A DNA stretch of 19,721 nt from the NCBI GenBank assembly GCA_022573605.1, contig JACZTQ010000025.1, positions 1-19,721 on the forward strand. The letters are read 5' to 3'. Positions 1 through 8,303 of the stretch are shown piece after piece. Source of the DNA: Pseudomonadota bacterium (lineage in GTDB: Bacteria > Pseudomonadota > Alphaproteobacteria > Rhodobacterales > Rhodobacteraceae). How positions within the stretch are numbered: the stretch's first letter is position 1; each line of letters begins with the position of its first letter. The notes below the pieces were generated by a model. It was not told the origin of the DNA and ran no database searches. It saw only the letters and a program-made list of their open reading frames with translations. The translations under genes were made by a program, and so were the position numbers.

Positions 1-206
1 GTCATTGGCCCGGTCATCGGCGTCATCGCGCACATCATCGCGCCGGTGGCCCTCCAGCCGCCGCGCCTCCAGCACCTCCCGCGCCTGCCGAAGCGAGCGC
101 ACGGGTTTGGCCTCGCCGTGGCGGGCGGCGTTGGCGTCCGCCTCGGTCCGCGCTTCCTCCCGCGCTCTCACCTTGCGCGCGCGGCGCAGGTTGACGGGCT
201 TGGCGC

Positions 207-210
<4 letters not shown>
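1..210 (-). CDS. DUF4169 family small protein (partial, runs off the window)
   Basis: The frame starts with GTG in a GTGA overlap with the fumC stop codon, so the two genes are almost certainly translationally coupled. The 70 residues visible begin MSAKPVNLRRARKVRAREEA and stay very rich in Arg, Ala, Glu and Asp. A second basic segment (VRSLRQAREVLEARRLEGHR) follows at about residues 37-57. This N-terminal 'VNLRxARKxRAR' pattern and the position right after fumC are typical of the short DUF4169 proteins of Rhodobacterales. It probably forms charged helices. No function is known and none is inferred. The stop codon lies outside the window. Confidence 0.75.
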
Positions 211-1598
<1,388 letters not shown>

Positions 1599-1672
1599 GG
1601 TGCTCTCCATCGCTGGCATACCCCGCGCGAGCTATAGCGCCCGGCAGGGGCGCTTGCCAATGGCGGATGGCG

Positions 1673-1748
1673 CGTAGGGTGGGTCGTTTCGACCCACCGT
1701 CGATGGCGGCAATCTCAAACACGGTGGGTCGAAACGACCCACCCTACG
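1673..1748. repeat. Perfect 28-bp inverted repeat (REP/MITE-like) between sspB and fumC
   Basis: The arms 1673-1700 and 1721-1748 are perfect reverse complements (28/28) around a 20-base spacer. Each arm holds its own small dyad, GGTGGGTCG-TTT-CGACCCACC, so two small hairpins or one long cruciform could form. The motif GTAGGGTGGGTCGAAACGACCCACC resembles dispersed repeats common in proteobacterial genomes; this is from memory and no search was made. It lies downstream of sspB and upstream of fumC, so it could act as an RNA hairpin that ends or protects the sspB transcript. There is no T-tract. Confidence 0.9.
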
Positions 1749-1775
1749 GCCTTCTAACGCCGCAGTCAGGGCCGG

Positions 1776-2294
1776 TCAGGTCTTGCGGAAGAGATCCAGG
1801 TCGACCACGTCGGCCGAGGAGCGCGGCTTGTCGCCGCCGGGTCCGTCCGGAGACCCCCCCGGCGGCTCGTCGTCGGGGGTCTCGCCGTCCTCGATGGCCT
1901 TGATGTCCTCGAGGTTGAGCACCATCTCGTCGCTCTCGCGATCGTCGAATTTCAGCCCGAACTTGGCCGAGGGGTCGATGAAGGTCTTGACCGCCTCGAA
2001 CGGGATCACCAGCGTCTCCGGCCGGTTGGAGAAATTCAGCGTCACCCGGAAGCGGTCGTCCATCACCGCGAGGTCCTCGAACCACTCCTGCAGCACGATC
2101 ATCATCTCGTTGGGATAGCGTTCGCGCAGCCAGTCGGCGATATCGACGCCGGGGTGGTCGGGCTCGAAGGTGATGTAGAAATAATGCGCCCCCGGCAGGC
2201 CGTGGCTGGCGACATGGCCCAGCACCTCGGCCATGACCCCGCGCATGGCCTTTTCCATGTAGCGCCCGTAGTTGAGCGTGTCGCTACCCGTCAT
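1776..2294 (-). CDS. sspB: SspB-family ClpXP adaptor protein
   Basis: The alphaproteobacterial SspB binds the ssrA tag put on stalled proteins by tmRNA and tethers them to the ClpX unfoldase. The 172-residue product has a conserved folded domain at about residues 1-125 (YFYITFEPDHPGVDIADWL, EMMIVLQEWFEDL, FRVTLNFSNRPETLVIPFEA). A Pro/Gly/Asp/Glu-rich flexible linker follows at about 130-160. The tail, ADVVDLDLFRKT, looks like the C-terminal ClpX-docking peptide of this family. The start is the ATG at 2294; AAGGGAAC lies further upstream than usual, so the start is less certain than the frame. An in-frame extension to 2327 is possible. Its neighbour upstream is the tmRNA gene itself, so adaptor and tagging RNA are side by side. 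Confidence 0.92.
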   Translation of the reverse strand: MTGSDTLNYGRYMEKAMRGVMAEVLGHVASHGLPGAHYFYITFEPDHPGVDIADWLRERYPNEMMIVLQEWFEDLAVMDDRFRVTLNFSNRPETLVIPFEAVKTFIDPSAKFGLKFDDRESDEMVLNLEDIKAIEDGETPDDEPPGGSPDGPGGDKPRSSADVVDLDLFRKT

Positions 2295-2357
2295 TGCCTG
2301 ATGTTCCCTTGGTCTTTCGCGGACCATAGCCGATTTTCGCGGGCAGGGAAGGGGTTG

Positions 2358-2379
2358 TCGGCATCGAGCGACAACTTCG
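2358..2379. terminator. Candidate hairpin after the tmRNA coding piece
   Basis: On the minus strand GTTGTCG and CGACAAC form a perfect 7-bp stem with an 8-base loop, downstream of the tmRNA coding piece and about 65 bases before the sspB start. There is no clear T-run, only a C/T-rich tail. It may be a terminator, a processing element, or the end of the tmRNA precursor. Confidence 0.35.
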
Positions 2380-2389
2380 GGGAGTTAAG

Positions 2390-2700
2390 TGCAGGCTTCT
2401 GTTGCCAGGTGCCTGCGGACCCCGCCCGAAGCGGCTAAGCTTCAGGAGTTAGGTTTCGGTTTGCTCGCCGCATTACGCAGCGAGGGCCACCGGAGCACGG
2501 TTGTCATTGGCAACTGTACTTTTCGGGCCGATAACGGTGGCGCCCAGCCGAGCAAAAGCTAACACCTTTAGACGTCCGTCGATCCTGTTTCGGCCCCGCT
2601 TCCCGCCAACGCCGGGAGATCTGGTGGAGCCGCCGGGTACCGCCCCCGGGTCCGGTCCGTGTATTACGTGCGCGTTTATCGCCATAGTCCCCGAGGGAAC
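2390..2700 (-). ncRNA. ssrA: Circularly permuted two-piece tmRNA
   Basis: tmRNA rescues stalled ribosomes and adds a degradation tag. On the minus strand the order is permuted: an acceptor piece (about 2700-2622) ending CGGCTCCACCA, a 24-base intervening segment (2621-2598), and a coding piece starting GGGGCCG at 2597. GGGGCCG and CGGCTCC form a 7-bp acceptor stem whose third pair is G-U, the alanyl-tRNA synthetase identity element. The coding piece continues with ACAGGATCGACGG, close to the conserved tmRNA 5' region. It then encodes the tag ANDNRAPVALAA from the GCC resume codon at 2511 to TAA at 2475-2473. A 6-bp stem (GCAGGC/GCCTGC, 2391-2416) may mark the mature 3' end. The outer ends are approximate. 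sspB follows it. Confidence 0.93.
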
Positions 2701-3695
2701 CCCCCACATATAGGCGAAAGCGGCGGGATTCGGAAGGGGAGAGGTTTCTTTGCCAAGTTGCGCGCGGCGTGGCTCAACCGGACCCCGGGCCTTGCCGGGT
2801 CTGCCCAATGGCTCGCCGCGGCGCCCCGCGGCCTTGTCACGACCCTCTCCCCCGACCCCTCTCCCAGAGGGAGAGGGGGGCGAAATCGGCGGCGGCGGCG
2901 CTTCTCTCCCTCCCTATGGGAGGGGGGTGGGGGAGGGCCGTGTCGCCGACGGGTCTTTGGCGGAGGGGGCAGGGCGAACCCACCCGGCCCCACCTCCCCA
3001 CCCTCCGACAGGATCAGCGGCTGGTCGATCTCGCGCAGCAGCTTGCGCAGGATGGCGCGGGGGTAGTCGGCGAAATCGGCGGCGATCTCGACGAAAGCCC
3101 CCGGCCCGGCGATCACCTGGGCCCGGTAATGCGCCACCGGGTCCGGCTCGGCGCCGCGGATCACCAGGCCGTTGATGGTGTAGCCCCGTGCCGCCAGCGC
3201 GCCGGAGACCATCGACGGCGCCCGGCCCTCGTTCGAGACCCCGTCGCCGGAGATATCGATCACCCGGCGCTTGCAGGTCTCGGGCGCGCTGGCGCTGACC
3301 TCGGCGGCATGGACCAGCGCCTCGCCGACGGCGGTGGAGAAATTGCGCCAGGCCCGCCCGGCGCCGCGCGCCTCGGCGGCGAAGCGCGCCATCGAGGGGG
3401 CGTCGCTCAGCCGGTGCCAGCCGGTCATCCGGCGGTGCCGGGTCGATCCGGACCAATGGGTCATGGTGACCAGCACGCCGCCCTCGATGCCGCCGATCGC
3501 GGCGACCAGCGAGGGGTTCTCGAAGGCGTCCGCCAGCCCGTTGGTCTGCAAGGTGAATTCACTCGAGTCGATGCTGCCCGACACATCGACGGCCAGGATC
3601 AGTTCCAGCGCGCAGGCCGCCGCCGCCGCCGGGGCCGGCAGCAGGGCGAGGGAAAGCGCGGCGGCGCACGCCCCGCCTCCCATTGGGCGTCTCAC
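2676..3695 (-). CDS. DUF1194 (vWA-like) secreted protein, third copy, with read-through C-terminus
   Basis: The 339-residue frame starts at GTG 3695 in a GTGA overlap with the preceding copy, with GGGAG seven bases upstream; an ATG at 3683 is the alternative. It has a signal peptide (about residues 1-26) and a vWA-like domain with the metal-ion site motif DVSGS at 37-41, FSTAVGEAL supplying the Thr, and CKRRVIDISGDG. Cys28 and the Cys before RRVIDISGDG are shared with both paralogues and could form a disulfide. Homology ends near position 3003 at LLREIDQPLILSE, about where the siblings stop. From there the frame runs about 110 residues through Pro/Arg-rich sequence made by repeat DNA, over the tmRNA promoter, to a TAA at 2676-2678 inside the acceptor RNA. 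The domain is probably functional; the tail is probably accidental. Confidence 0.8.
   Translation of the reverse strand: MRRPMGGGACAAALSLALLPAPAAAAACALELILAVDVSGSIDSSEFTLQTNGLADAFENPSLVAAIGGIEGGVLVTMTHWSGSTRHRRMTGWHRLSDAPSMARFAAEARGAGRAWRNFSTAVGEALVHAAEVSASAPETCKRRVIDISGDGVSNEGRAPSMVSGALAARGYTINGLVIRGAEPDPVAHYRAQVIAGPGAFVEIAADFADYPRAILRKLLREIDQPLILSEGGEVGPGGFALPPPPKTRRRHGPPPPPSHREGEKRRRRRFRPPLPLGEGSGERVVTRPRGAAASHWADPARPGVRLSHAARNLAKKPLPFRIPPLSPICGGFPRGLWR
2707..2735 (-). promoter_or_regulatory. Candidate tmRNA promoter
   Basis: On the minus strand TTCCGA (2735-2730) and TATATG (2712-2707) are 17 bases apart. Initiation about seven bases after the -10 would put the RNA 5' end near 2700, giving an acceptor piece of about 79 nt, a normal size. 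The -35 match is weak. The read-through frame of the third DUF1194 gene crosses this promoter. Confidence 0.45.
2856..2923. repeat. GC-rich inverted repeats between the DUF1194 domain and tmRNA
   Basis: Two dyads sit side by side: 2856-2865 pairs with 2869-2878 (CCCCTCTCCC, loop AGA, GGGAGAGGGG), and CCTCCC-TAT-GGGAGG lies at 2909-2923. CTCTCCC/GGGAGAG elements like these are dispersed intergenic repeats in many high-GC proteobacteria. They lie where the stop codon and terminator of the third DUF1194 gene would be expected, and they encode its Pro/Arg-rich tail. Confidence 0.75.
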
Positions 3696-4396
3696 CGGGC
3701 CGCTCCCAGAATCATCTCCTGATCGATCTCGCGCAGCAGCTTGTCGATCATCACCGGCGGGTAGTCGTAGAAATCGCGCGCCAGCGCCACGAAGGCGTCC
3801 GGCCCCTGGATCACGTGGTCGCGGTAGTAGATCGCCGGGTCGGGATAGGCGCCCTGCACCACCAGCCCGTTGATGGTGATGCCGTCGAGTTTGCCCTGGG
3901 CCCGGAAATACTCCGGCCCGACCCCGTCGTTGTTCTCGCCGTCGCCCGAGATGTCGATCACCCGGCGCCCGCAGGGCGGCGCCCGGGCGAACAGACTGGC
4001 GCCGTATTCCACCGCCTTGCCGAGCGAGGTGGTCAGGTCGGTATAGGGCCGCCGGTGCGCCGCCAGGATGGCGGCGAAATCGAGAATCACCGCCTCGCTG
4101 TCGAGCATCGTCCAGGGGATCACCACATCCTGCTGGTTGTAGCCGGACCATTCGTAGACGATCGCGGCGATCGCCGCCCCCGGCGGGGTCAGGATCGCCT
4201 CGATCACTTCGGGGGTGCGAAAGGCCCGGGCCAGACCCTGAAGCTGGATCCTGTATTCGCGCTGGTTGACGCTCGACGAGATGTCGAGCGCCAGCACCAG
4301 CGCCAGCTTGCAGCCCGCGGCCCGCCCGCTCCCGGGCTGGAGGGCCAGCACAACGGCGGCGGCGAGGGCGAGCAGACGGGGTCGCCAGCGGGTCAT
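3692..4396 (-). CDS. DUF1194 (vWA-like) secreted protein, second copy
   Basis: The 234-residue product begins with a signal peptide (MTRWRPRLLALAAA..., cleavage probably near residue 26). The mature part is a vWA-like domain: the metal-ion-dependent adhesion motif DISSS is at residues 38-42, the Thr is in DLTTSLGKAV, and RRVIDISGDGENN follows. Cys29 and the Cys in PPCGRRVIDISGDG match the Cys pair of the other two copies. It ends LLREIDQEMILGAAR, the normal family end. The ATG lies one base after the stop of the first copy, and the third copy overlaps its stop, so all three are translationally coupled. The function of DUF1194 is unknown; a periplasmic metal-dependent protein-binding role is inferred from the fold. 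Confidence 0.88.
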   Translation of the reverse strand: MTRWRPRLLALAAAVVLALQPGSGRAAGCKLALVLALDISSSVNQREYRIQLQGLARAFRTPEVIEAILTPPGAAIAAIVYEWSGYNQQDVVIPWTMLDSEAVILDFAAILAAHRRPYTDLTTSLGKAVEYGASLFARAPPCGRRVIDISGDGENNDGVGPEYFRAQGKLDGITINGLVVQGAYPDPAIYYRDHVIQGPDAFVALARDFYDYPPVMIDKLLREIDQEMILGAAR

Positions 4397-4397
4397 C

Positions 4398-5114
4398 TCA
4401 GCGCGCCGCGATTTGCGGGGCCAGCTCGCGCAACAGCTTGCGCTTGATCGCGGCGGCGTAGTCGGCGAAATTCTCGGTGGTCTCGAGGAAGGCGCCGTCG
4501 CCGCGCACCACGTTGCGCAGATAGTACTCCACCGGGTCGGGCCAGGCGCCCTTGATCACCAGCCCGTTCACCGTCACCCCGTTGGCGGCCAGCGCCTCGG
4601 CCATCGGGCGCGCCTGGCGGCCCCGGTTGCTGGCGCCGTCGCCGGAGATATCGATCACCCGGCGGGCGCAGCGGCGCGGATTGGTGGCGCTGAGCAGGTT
4701 GGCGTGGAACAGCGCCTCGCCGATGGCGGTATAGGAGGCGAAGAAGACGCGGTCCTGGCGCTCGATCGCGGCGGCGAAGGCGCGGGCGCTGGCGGCGTCT
4801 GTCAGGTAGGTCCAGGGCACCGGCTGCGCCTGGGCGTCCATGCCGCTCCACTGGGTCACCGTCGCCATCACCCCGCCGGGGGTCCAGGTGATCGCCTCGC
4901 CGATCTCGGGATCGCGGAAGGCCAGCGCCAGCCCGTTCATCTGAAGGTCGTATTCGGCCTCGACCACCGAGCGCGACACGTCCATCGCCAGCACCAGCTC
5001 GAGCCCGCATTCCGCGGCCCGCGCCGGGATGGCGAGCATCAGCGCCGCCGCCGCCAGCAGGGCCGCGCCGCTGGAGTGGCGCCGCCCCGGCGCCGGCCCG
5101 TCACCGCTTCGCAT
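4398..5114 (-). CDS. DUF1194 (vWA-like) secreted protein, first copy
   Basis: The 238-residue product starts at ATG 5114, preceded by a strong GGAGGAGG ribosome-binding site. This is the best site of the three copies, so it probably drives the whole trio. Residues 1-34 form a signal peptide. The vWA metal site motif DVSRS is at 45-49, the Thr is in SYTAIGEAL, and CARRVIDISGDGASN carries the second shared Cys. The copies share the C-terminal pattern FxDYxxxIxxKLLRE. The three paralogues are related along their whole length but clearly diverged in the middle, which suggests old tandem duplication with separate partners or targets. gloA lies 83 bases upstream on the same strand. Confidence 0.88.
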   Translation of the reverse strand: MRSGDGPAPGRRHSSGAALLAAAALMLAIPARAAECGLELVLAMDVSRSVVEAEYDLQMNGLALAFRDPEIGEAITWTPGGVMATVTQWSGMDAQAQPVPWTYLTDAASARAFAAAIERQDRVFFASYTAIGEALFHANLLSATNPRRCARRVIDISGDGASNRGRQARPMAEALAANGVTVNGLVIKGAWPDPVEYYLRNVVRGDGAFLETTENFADYAAAIKRKLLRELAPQIAAR

Positions 5115-5197
5115 TGCCGCCTCCTCCGTGCCTGTTTCGCGATTCCGTATCGGGCCCGCGTCGGGCCCGTCTCCGGCCCGTTTCCGGTGCGCCGCCT

Positions 5198-5626
5198 TCA
5201 CCAGCTTCCGGTGTTCGGCATGCTGGCCCAGGGCTCCCGCGGTGGCAGCGAGCCCTCGGCCTGCAACAGTTCGATCGAGATCCCGTCCGGCGAGACCACG
5301 AAGGCCATGCGCCCGTCGCGCGGTGGGCGGTTGATGGTGACCCCGGCATCCATCAGCTTCTGGCACATCTCGTAGATGTTCTCGACCCCGTAGGCGAGGT
5401 GGCCAAAGTTGCGCCCGCCGGCGTAGTCTTCGTCCGAGCCCCAGTTGTGGGTCAGCTCGATCGGCGCGTCGGGCTGGCCGGGAGGGGCGAGGAACACCAG
5501 GGTGAACTTCCCGGCCTCGTTGTCGACCCGGCGGATCTCCTCGAGCCCGAGAAGGCCGCAATAGAACCGCTTCGATTCGTCGATGTTCCGGACCCGGACC
5601 ATTGTGTGCAGATATTTCGTCTTCAT
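5198..5626 (-). CDS. gloA: Glyoxalase I (lactoylglutathione lyase), VOC family
   Basis: Converts the hemithioacetal of methylglyoxal and glutathione to S-lactoylglutathione in the cytosol. The 142-residue product is two vicinal-oxygen-chelate modules, as in the bacterial nickel-type enzyme. The four expected metal ligands are visible: His7 (KYLHTMVRV), Glu57 (APIELTHNWG), His76 (NFGHLAYGV) and Glu119 (ISIELLQAE). The ELTHNWG segment closely matches ELTYNWG of the E. coli enzyme. The start at ATG 5626 has GAGGGAAC six bases upstream. It is divergent from thyX across 66 bases, which must hold both promoters. Confidence 0.93.
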   Translation of the reverse strand: MKTKYLHTMVRVRNIDESKRFYCGLLGLEEIRRVDNEAGKFTLVFLAPPGQPDAPIELTHNWGSDEDYAGGRNFGHLAYGVENIYEMCQKLMDAGVTINRPPRDGRMAFVVSPDGISIELLQAEGSLPPREPWASMPNTGSW

Positions 5627-5692
5627 GTTGCGTTCCCTCGGGGTTTCGATACAAGATGTAGATATAACGACTCGCCCATCGAGAGGAATGAT

Positions 5693-6601
5693 ATGTCGTT
5701 GACGCCGGAACAACAGGCCCAAATCGAAGCCCAGCGCGCCGGGCGCCGGGAAACCCGCCGGGTGGTCGCCGAGGGGCTGGAGGATCGCCTCTACCAGGCG
5801 GTGCCGGTGCTCGACCACGGCTTCGTGCGGGTGGTCGACTACATGGGCGACGACTCGGCCATCGTGCAGGCCGCAAGGGTGAGCTACGGCCAGGGCACCA
5901 GGCACGCCCGCGACGATGCCGGGCTGATCCGTTACCTGATGCGTCACTGGCACTCGACCCCGTTCGAGATGTGCGAGATCAAGTTCCACGTCAAGCTGCC
6001 GGTGTTCGTGGCGCGCCAGTGGATCCGCCACCGCACCGCCAACGTGAACGAATACTCGGCCCGCTACTCGATCCTCGACCGCGAATTCTACATCCCGGCG
6101 CCCGAGGACCTGGCGGCGCAGTCGACGGTGAGCAGTCAGGGGCGGGGCGCGGTGCTGGAAGGGGCCGAGGCGCAACGGGTGCTGGAGACCCTGAAAGCCG
6201 ATTCGACGCAGGCCTACGACCATTACCAGGACATGCTCGGCACGGACGGCCAGCAGGGGCTGGCGCGCGAATTGGCGCGGATGAACCTGCCGATGAACAT
6301 CTACACCCAGTGGTACTGGAAGATCGACCTGCACAACCTGATGCATTTCCTGCGGCTGCGGGCCGACGCCCATGCCCAATACGAGATCCGGGTCTACGCC
6401 GAGGCGATCTGCGAGTTGGTGGCGGCCTGGGTGCCGGCGACCTGGCAGGCGTTCGAGGACTACCGCCTGAACGCGGCCCAGTTCTCCGGCCCGGCGCTGG
6501 CGGTGCTGCGCCGGATGCTGGCGGGCGAGGCGGTGACCCAGGAGACCTCCGGCCTGCCGAAGGGCGAGTGGCGCGAGTTCGAGGCGATGCTGAAGGGGTA
6601 A
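5693..6601 (+). CDS. thyX: FAD-dependent thymidylate synthase
   Basis: Makes dTMP from dUMP with methylenetetrahydrofolate and reduced flavin, replacing ThyA. The 302-residue product carries the ThyX signature RHRTANVNEYSARY, with RHR at 112-114 and the Ser of RHRX7S at 122. It also has RHWHSTPFEMCEIKFHVKLP at about 84-103 and a C-terminal LRADAHAQYEIRVYAEAI segment with the conserved Arg. The ATG at 5693 has AGAGGA seven bases upstream. The stop is followed after three bases by the next gene's ATG, whose ribosome-binding site (AAGGGG) lies inside the thyX end. Confidence 0.97.
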   Translation: MSLTPEQQAQIEAQRAGRRETRRVVAEGLEDRLYQAVPVLDHGFVRVVDYMGDDSAIVQAARVSYGQGTRHARDDAGLIRYLMRHWHSTPFEMCEIKFHVKLPVFVARQWIRHRTANVNEYSARYSILDREFYIPAPEDLAAQSTVSSQGRGAVLEGAEAQRVLETLKADSTQAYDHYQDMLGTDGQQGLARELARMNLPMNIYTQWYWKIDLHNLMHFLRLRADAHAQYEIRVYAEAICELVAAWVPATWQAFEDYRLNAAQFSGPALAVLRRMLAGEAVTQETSGLPKGEWREFEAMLKG

Positions 6602-6604
6602 TTG

Positions 6605-7561
6605 ATGTCTCGGGAGCACCATTGGTGGCCAGTCGCGTTACAACGCTATTGGGCGAACAGGGCTGGCGAAGTGTCCTGGATTGATCCGTCCGGGCAGATT
6701 ACGCGGAAGAAAGTTCAGAATCGTAACATTGCAAAAAAAGCTCGAGGGCATACGTATCTCAAAGGAAATGTTTTTGAGTATTGCTTTGAACCGGACTTTT
6801 CCGATGCAGATAATTCTATTCATGAAGTTATGGCGCGCTTGCGCGATCTAAAACCGCTGAGTTGGGCGACATCCGAAATTTTTACGTTGTTGAGAGCATC
6901 TTTTAATAATAATCTGAATTTATCAAGTTTATCAAAATTCTATACATTAAATAAGAAGACGCATAGACAGTTACTGGTTTTGATATTCTCCCTTCTACTA
7001 AGGAGTCCGGCATGTCGAGATAAATTCGAGAACTACCCAGCTATTTTTGGATTGCCTAAGAATGATGATATTGGAAAGATAAACATGTCACAATCTTATA
7101 AAACTGTGTGTGAACTTGTTGAGAGATCAAGATTATCAAATCAGTTCTTTGTTATTATTCGATCTCCATGGAAAGAATTCATTTTCGCTGACGGGTTGCT
7201 TGACGGGATCTCTGAGAATTTGTTTGCAAATAGAATAAATGGTCATGCATTAGTTCCTTTATCTCCTGAGATCTGCGTATATTTCTGCGCAACGAGTCGA
7301 ATGGCTTCGGGCTCGAATGTCGCAACATTTACTGCCGCTCCATGGCAGGTAAACTGGATAAATGATTTGATGCAGATTTATGCTAAGAACCATTTATTCT
7401 TTCGGAGTCGCCCTCCAAAACTCACGAAAGAATTTAAACGCAAGCAGTTTCTGCAATTAGAATATCACAGGGATGAGCTGATTGACGAACTTGATAAACT
7501 TGCAGGAGTGAGAAGAGGACCAGACTATAGCAATTGGCCGGTGTCTAGTCGGCTGACATAG
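6605..7561 (+). CDS. AT-rich gene, DUF4238-like protein of unknown function
   Basis: The 318-residue product is unlike its neighbours. From about 6720 the DNA is strongly AT-rich, with AAA, TTA, ATA and AAT codons that are rare elsewhere in the window, so recent acquisition is likely. The N-terminus (SREHHWWPVALQRYWANRAG) resembles the HHxVPxxxLxxF opening of DUF4238 proteins. A central helical part (LLVLIFSLLLRSPACRDKF) fits their LRTP region, and HALVPLSPEICVYF fits their late PLSP element. The family's SDNP motif is not clear. No signal peptide or membrane span is obvious. The ATG lies three bases after thyX with AAGGGG ahead, so it may be expressed from the thyX promoter. The family call is by pattern only and tentative; the function is unknown. 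Confidence 0.6.
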   Translation: MSREHHWWPVALQRYWANRAGEVSWIDPSGQITRKKVQNRNIAKKARGHTYLKGNVFEYCFEPDFSDADNSIHEVMARLRDLKPLSWATSEIFTLLRASFNNNLNLSSLSKFYTLNKKTHRQLLVLIFSLLLRSPACRDKFENYPAIFGLPKNDDIGKINMSQSYKTVCELVERSRLSNQFFVIIRSPWKEFIFADGLLDGISENLFANRINGHALVPLSPEICVYFCATSRMASGSNVATFTAAPWQVNWINDLMQIYAKNHLFFRSRPPKLTKEFKRKQFLQLEYHRDELIDELDKLAGVRRGPDYSNWPVSSRLT

Positions 7562-7682
7562 GCGATAATCCAACTTTGGACGCTTACCGCGACGCGCGTG
7601 GCCGCAGTGTTTTTCATTGATCCCGCACATAGCCTGTGGTGAAAGCTCTCGGCGAAACGGACCAGCGGAAACAGGGCGAGCC

Positions 7683-8054
7683 ATGAAAAACGCGGCGATG
7701 GTTCTGGGGATCATTGGCGGGGTCGTCGGCATGGTGATCGGCTTCTTCGGCTACGGCTGGACCGAGGTCTCAAGCTGGTTCTCGGACCTGACCAACGGCC
7801 TCTCGGAGGAAGCTCTGGGAGAAGTCGAGAACGCCGGCCGGACCCGCCTCGTCGGCCTGTTCGCGCCGATCCTCGCCATCGCCGGGGGCGCGATGTCGCC
7901 GGGCCGCCCGCTGACCGGAGCGGTCCTGATGGTGTTGTCGGCGGCCGGCATGTACTGGGGCTTCGGCTTCGGCGTGTTCACCATGTTCCCGATCGCGATG
8001 TGCCTGGTGGCGGGCATCATGGGGCTGACCGGCGAGCTGGGGCGCGAGCGCTGA
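7683..8054 (+). CDS. Small integral membrane protein, unknown function
   Basis: The 123-residue product has four probable membrane helices, at about residues 4-24, 56-72, 77-93 and 96-116. A polar loop at 25-55 (WTEVSSWFSDLTNGLSEEALGEVENAGRTR) separates the first from the rest. Gly-rich helices (IIGGVVGMVIGFFGYG) suggest tight packing. The start at ATG 7683 has AGGGCGAG just upstream. The frame is high-GC like the host, so the AT-rich block ends before it. It resembles small DUF4064-type proteins in layout, but that is not a firm assignment. Confidence 0.75.
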   Translation: MKNAAMVLGIIGGVVGMVIGFFGYGWTEVSSWFSDLTNGLSEEALGEVENAGRTRLVGLFAPILAIAGGAMSPGRPLTGAVLMVLSAAGMYWGFGFGVFTMFPIAMCLVAGIMGLTGELGRER

Positions 8055-8185
8055 GAGGCAGCGGCGGACAATCATGTCCGCCCTCCTACCATGGCTTTTG
8101 CGCCTAAGCGCGCTCCGCCCCCCGCCCCTCCTCCCCGCGAGTCCTGTGCGCCTGTTCCAAAAGCCACTCCGTGTCTTTTGGGCGC

Positions 8186-8279
8186 GCTCCACCTGCCCAC
8201 CCCACCTCCCCGCCCAACCACCGATCATGCTCCGGTACCATCGGTGGTTGGGCGGGGAGGTGGGGTGGGCAGGTGGAGC
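8186..8279. repeat. Perfect 40-bp inverted repeat
   Basis: The arms 8186-8225 and 8240-8279 are exact reverse complements (40/40) around a 14-base spacer. A partial third copy follows at about 8323-8341. The arms contain the block ACCTGCCCACCCCACCTCCC and its complement. Such a long perfect dyad could form a cruciform and is typical of dispersed REP/BIME or MITE-like elements. No coding capacity is seen. Confidence 0.92.
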
Positions 8280-8281
8280 CG

Positions 8282-8303
8282 AAAATCCGCAAATGCGGAT
8301 TTT
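8282..8303 (+). terminator. Terminator-like hairpin
   Basis: AAAATCCGCA, two bases, then TGCGGATTTT gives a perfect 10-bp dyad with a GC core and A/T ends, finishing in TTTT. It could end transcription in either direction. It lies after the membrane protein gene and the 40-bp repeat, before the MFS gene. Confidence 0.4.

Noticed and set aside
2473..2808. Open frame ending in ANDNRAPVALAA
   Set aside because: Not a protein gene; only the last 12 codons are meaningful, as the tmRNA tag.
2769..5375. Long plus-strand frames opposite the DUF1194 trio
   Set aside because: Compositional shadows rich in Arg, Gly, Gln and His; the minus-strand frames have signal peptides, conserved motifs and coupled starts.
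5198..6622. 474-codon minus-strand frame covering gloA and the antisense of thyX
   Set aside because: Only the last 142 codons are gloA; the rest is antisense to thyX.
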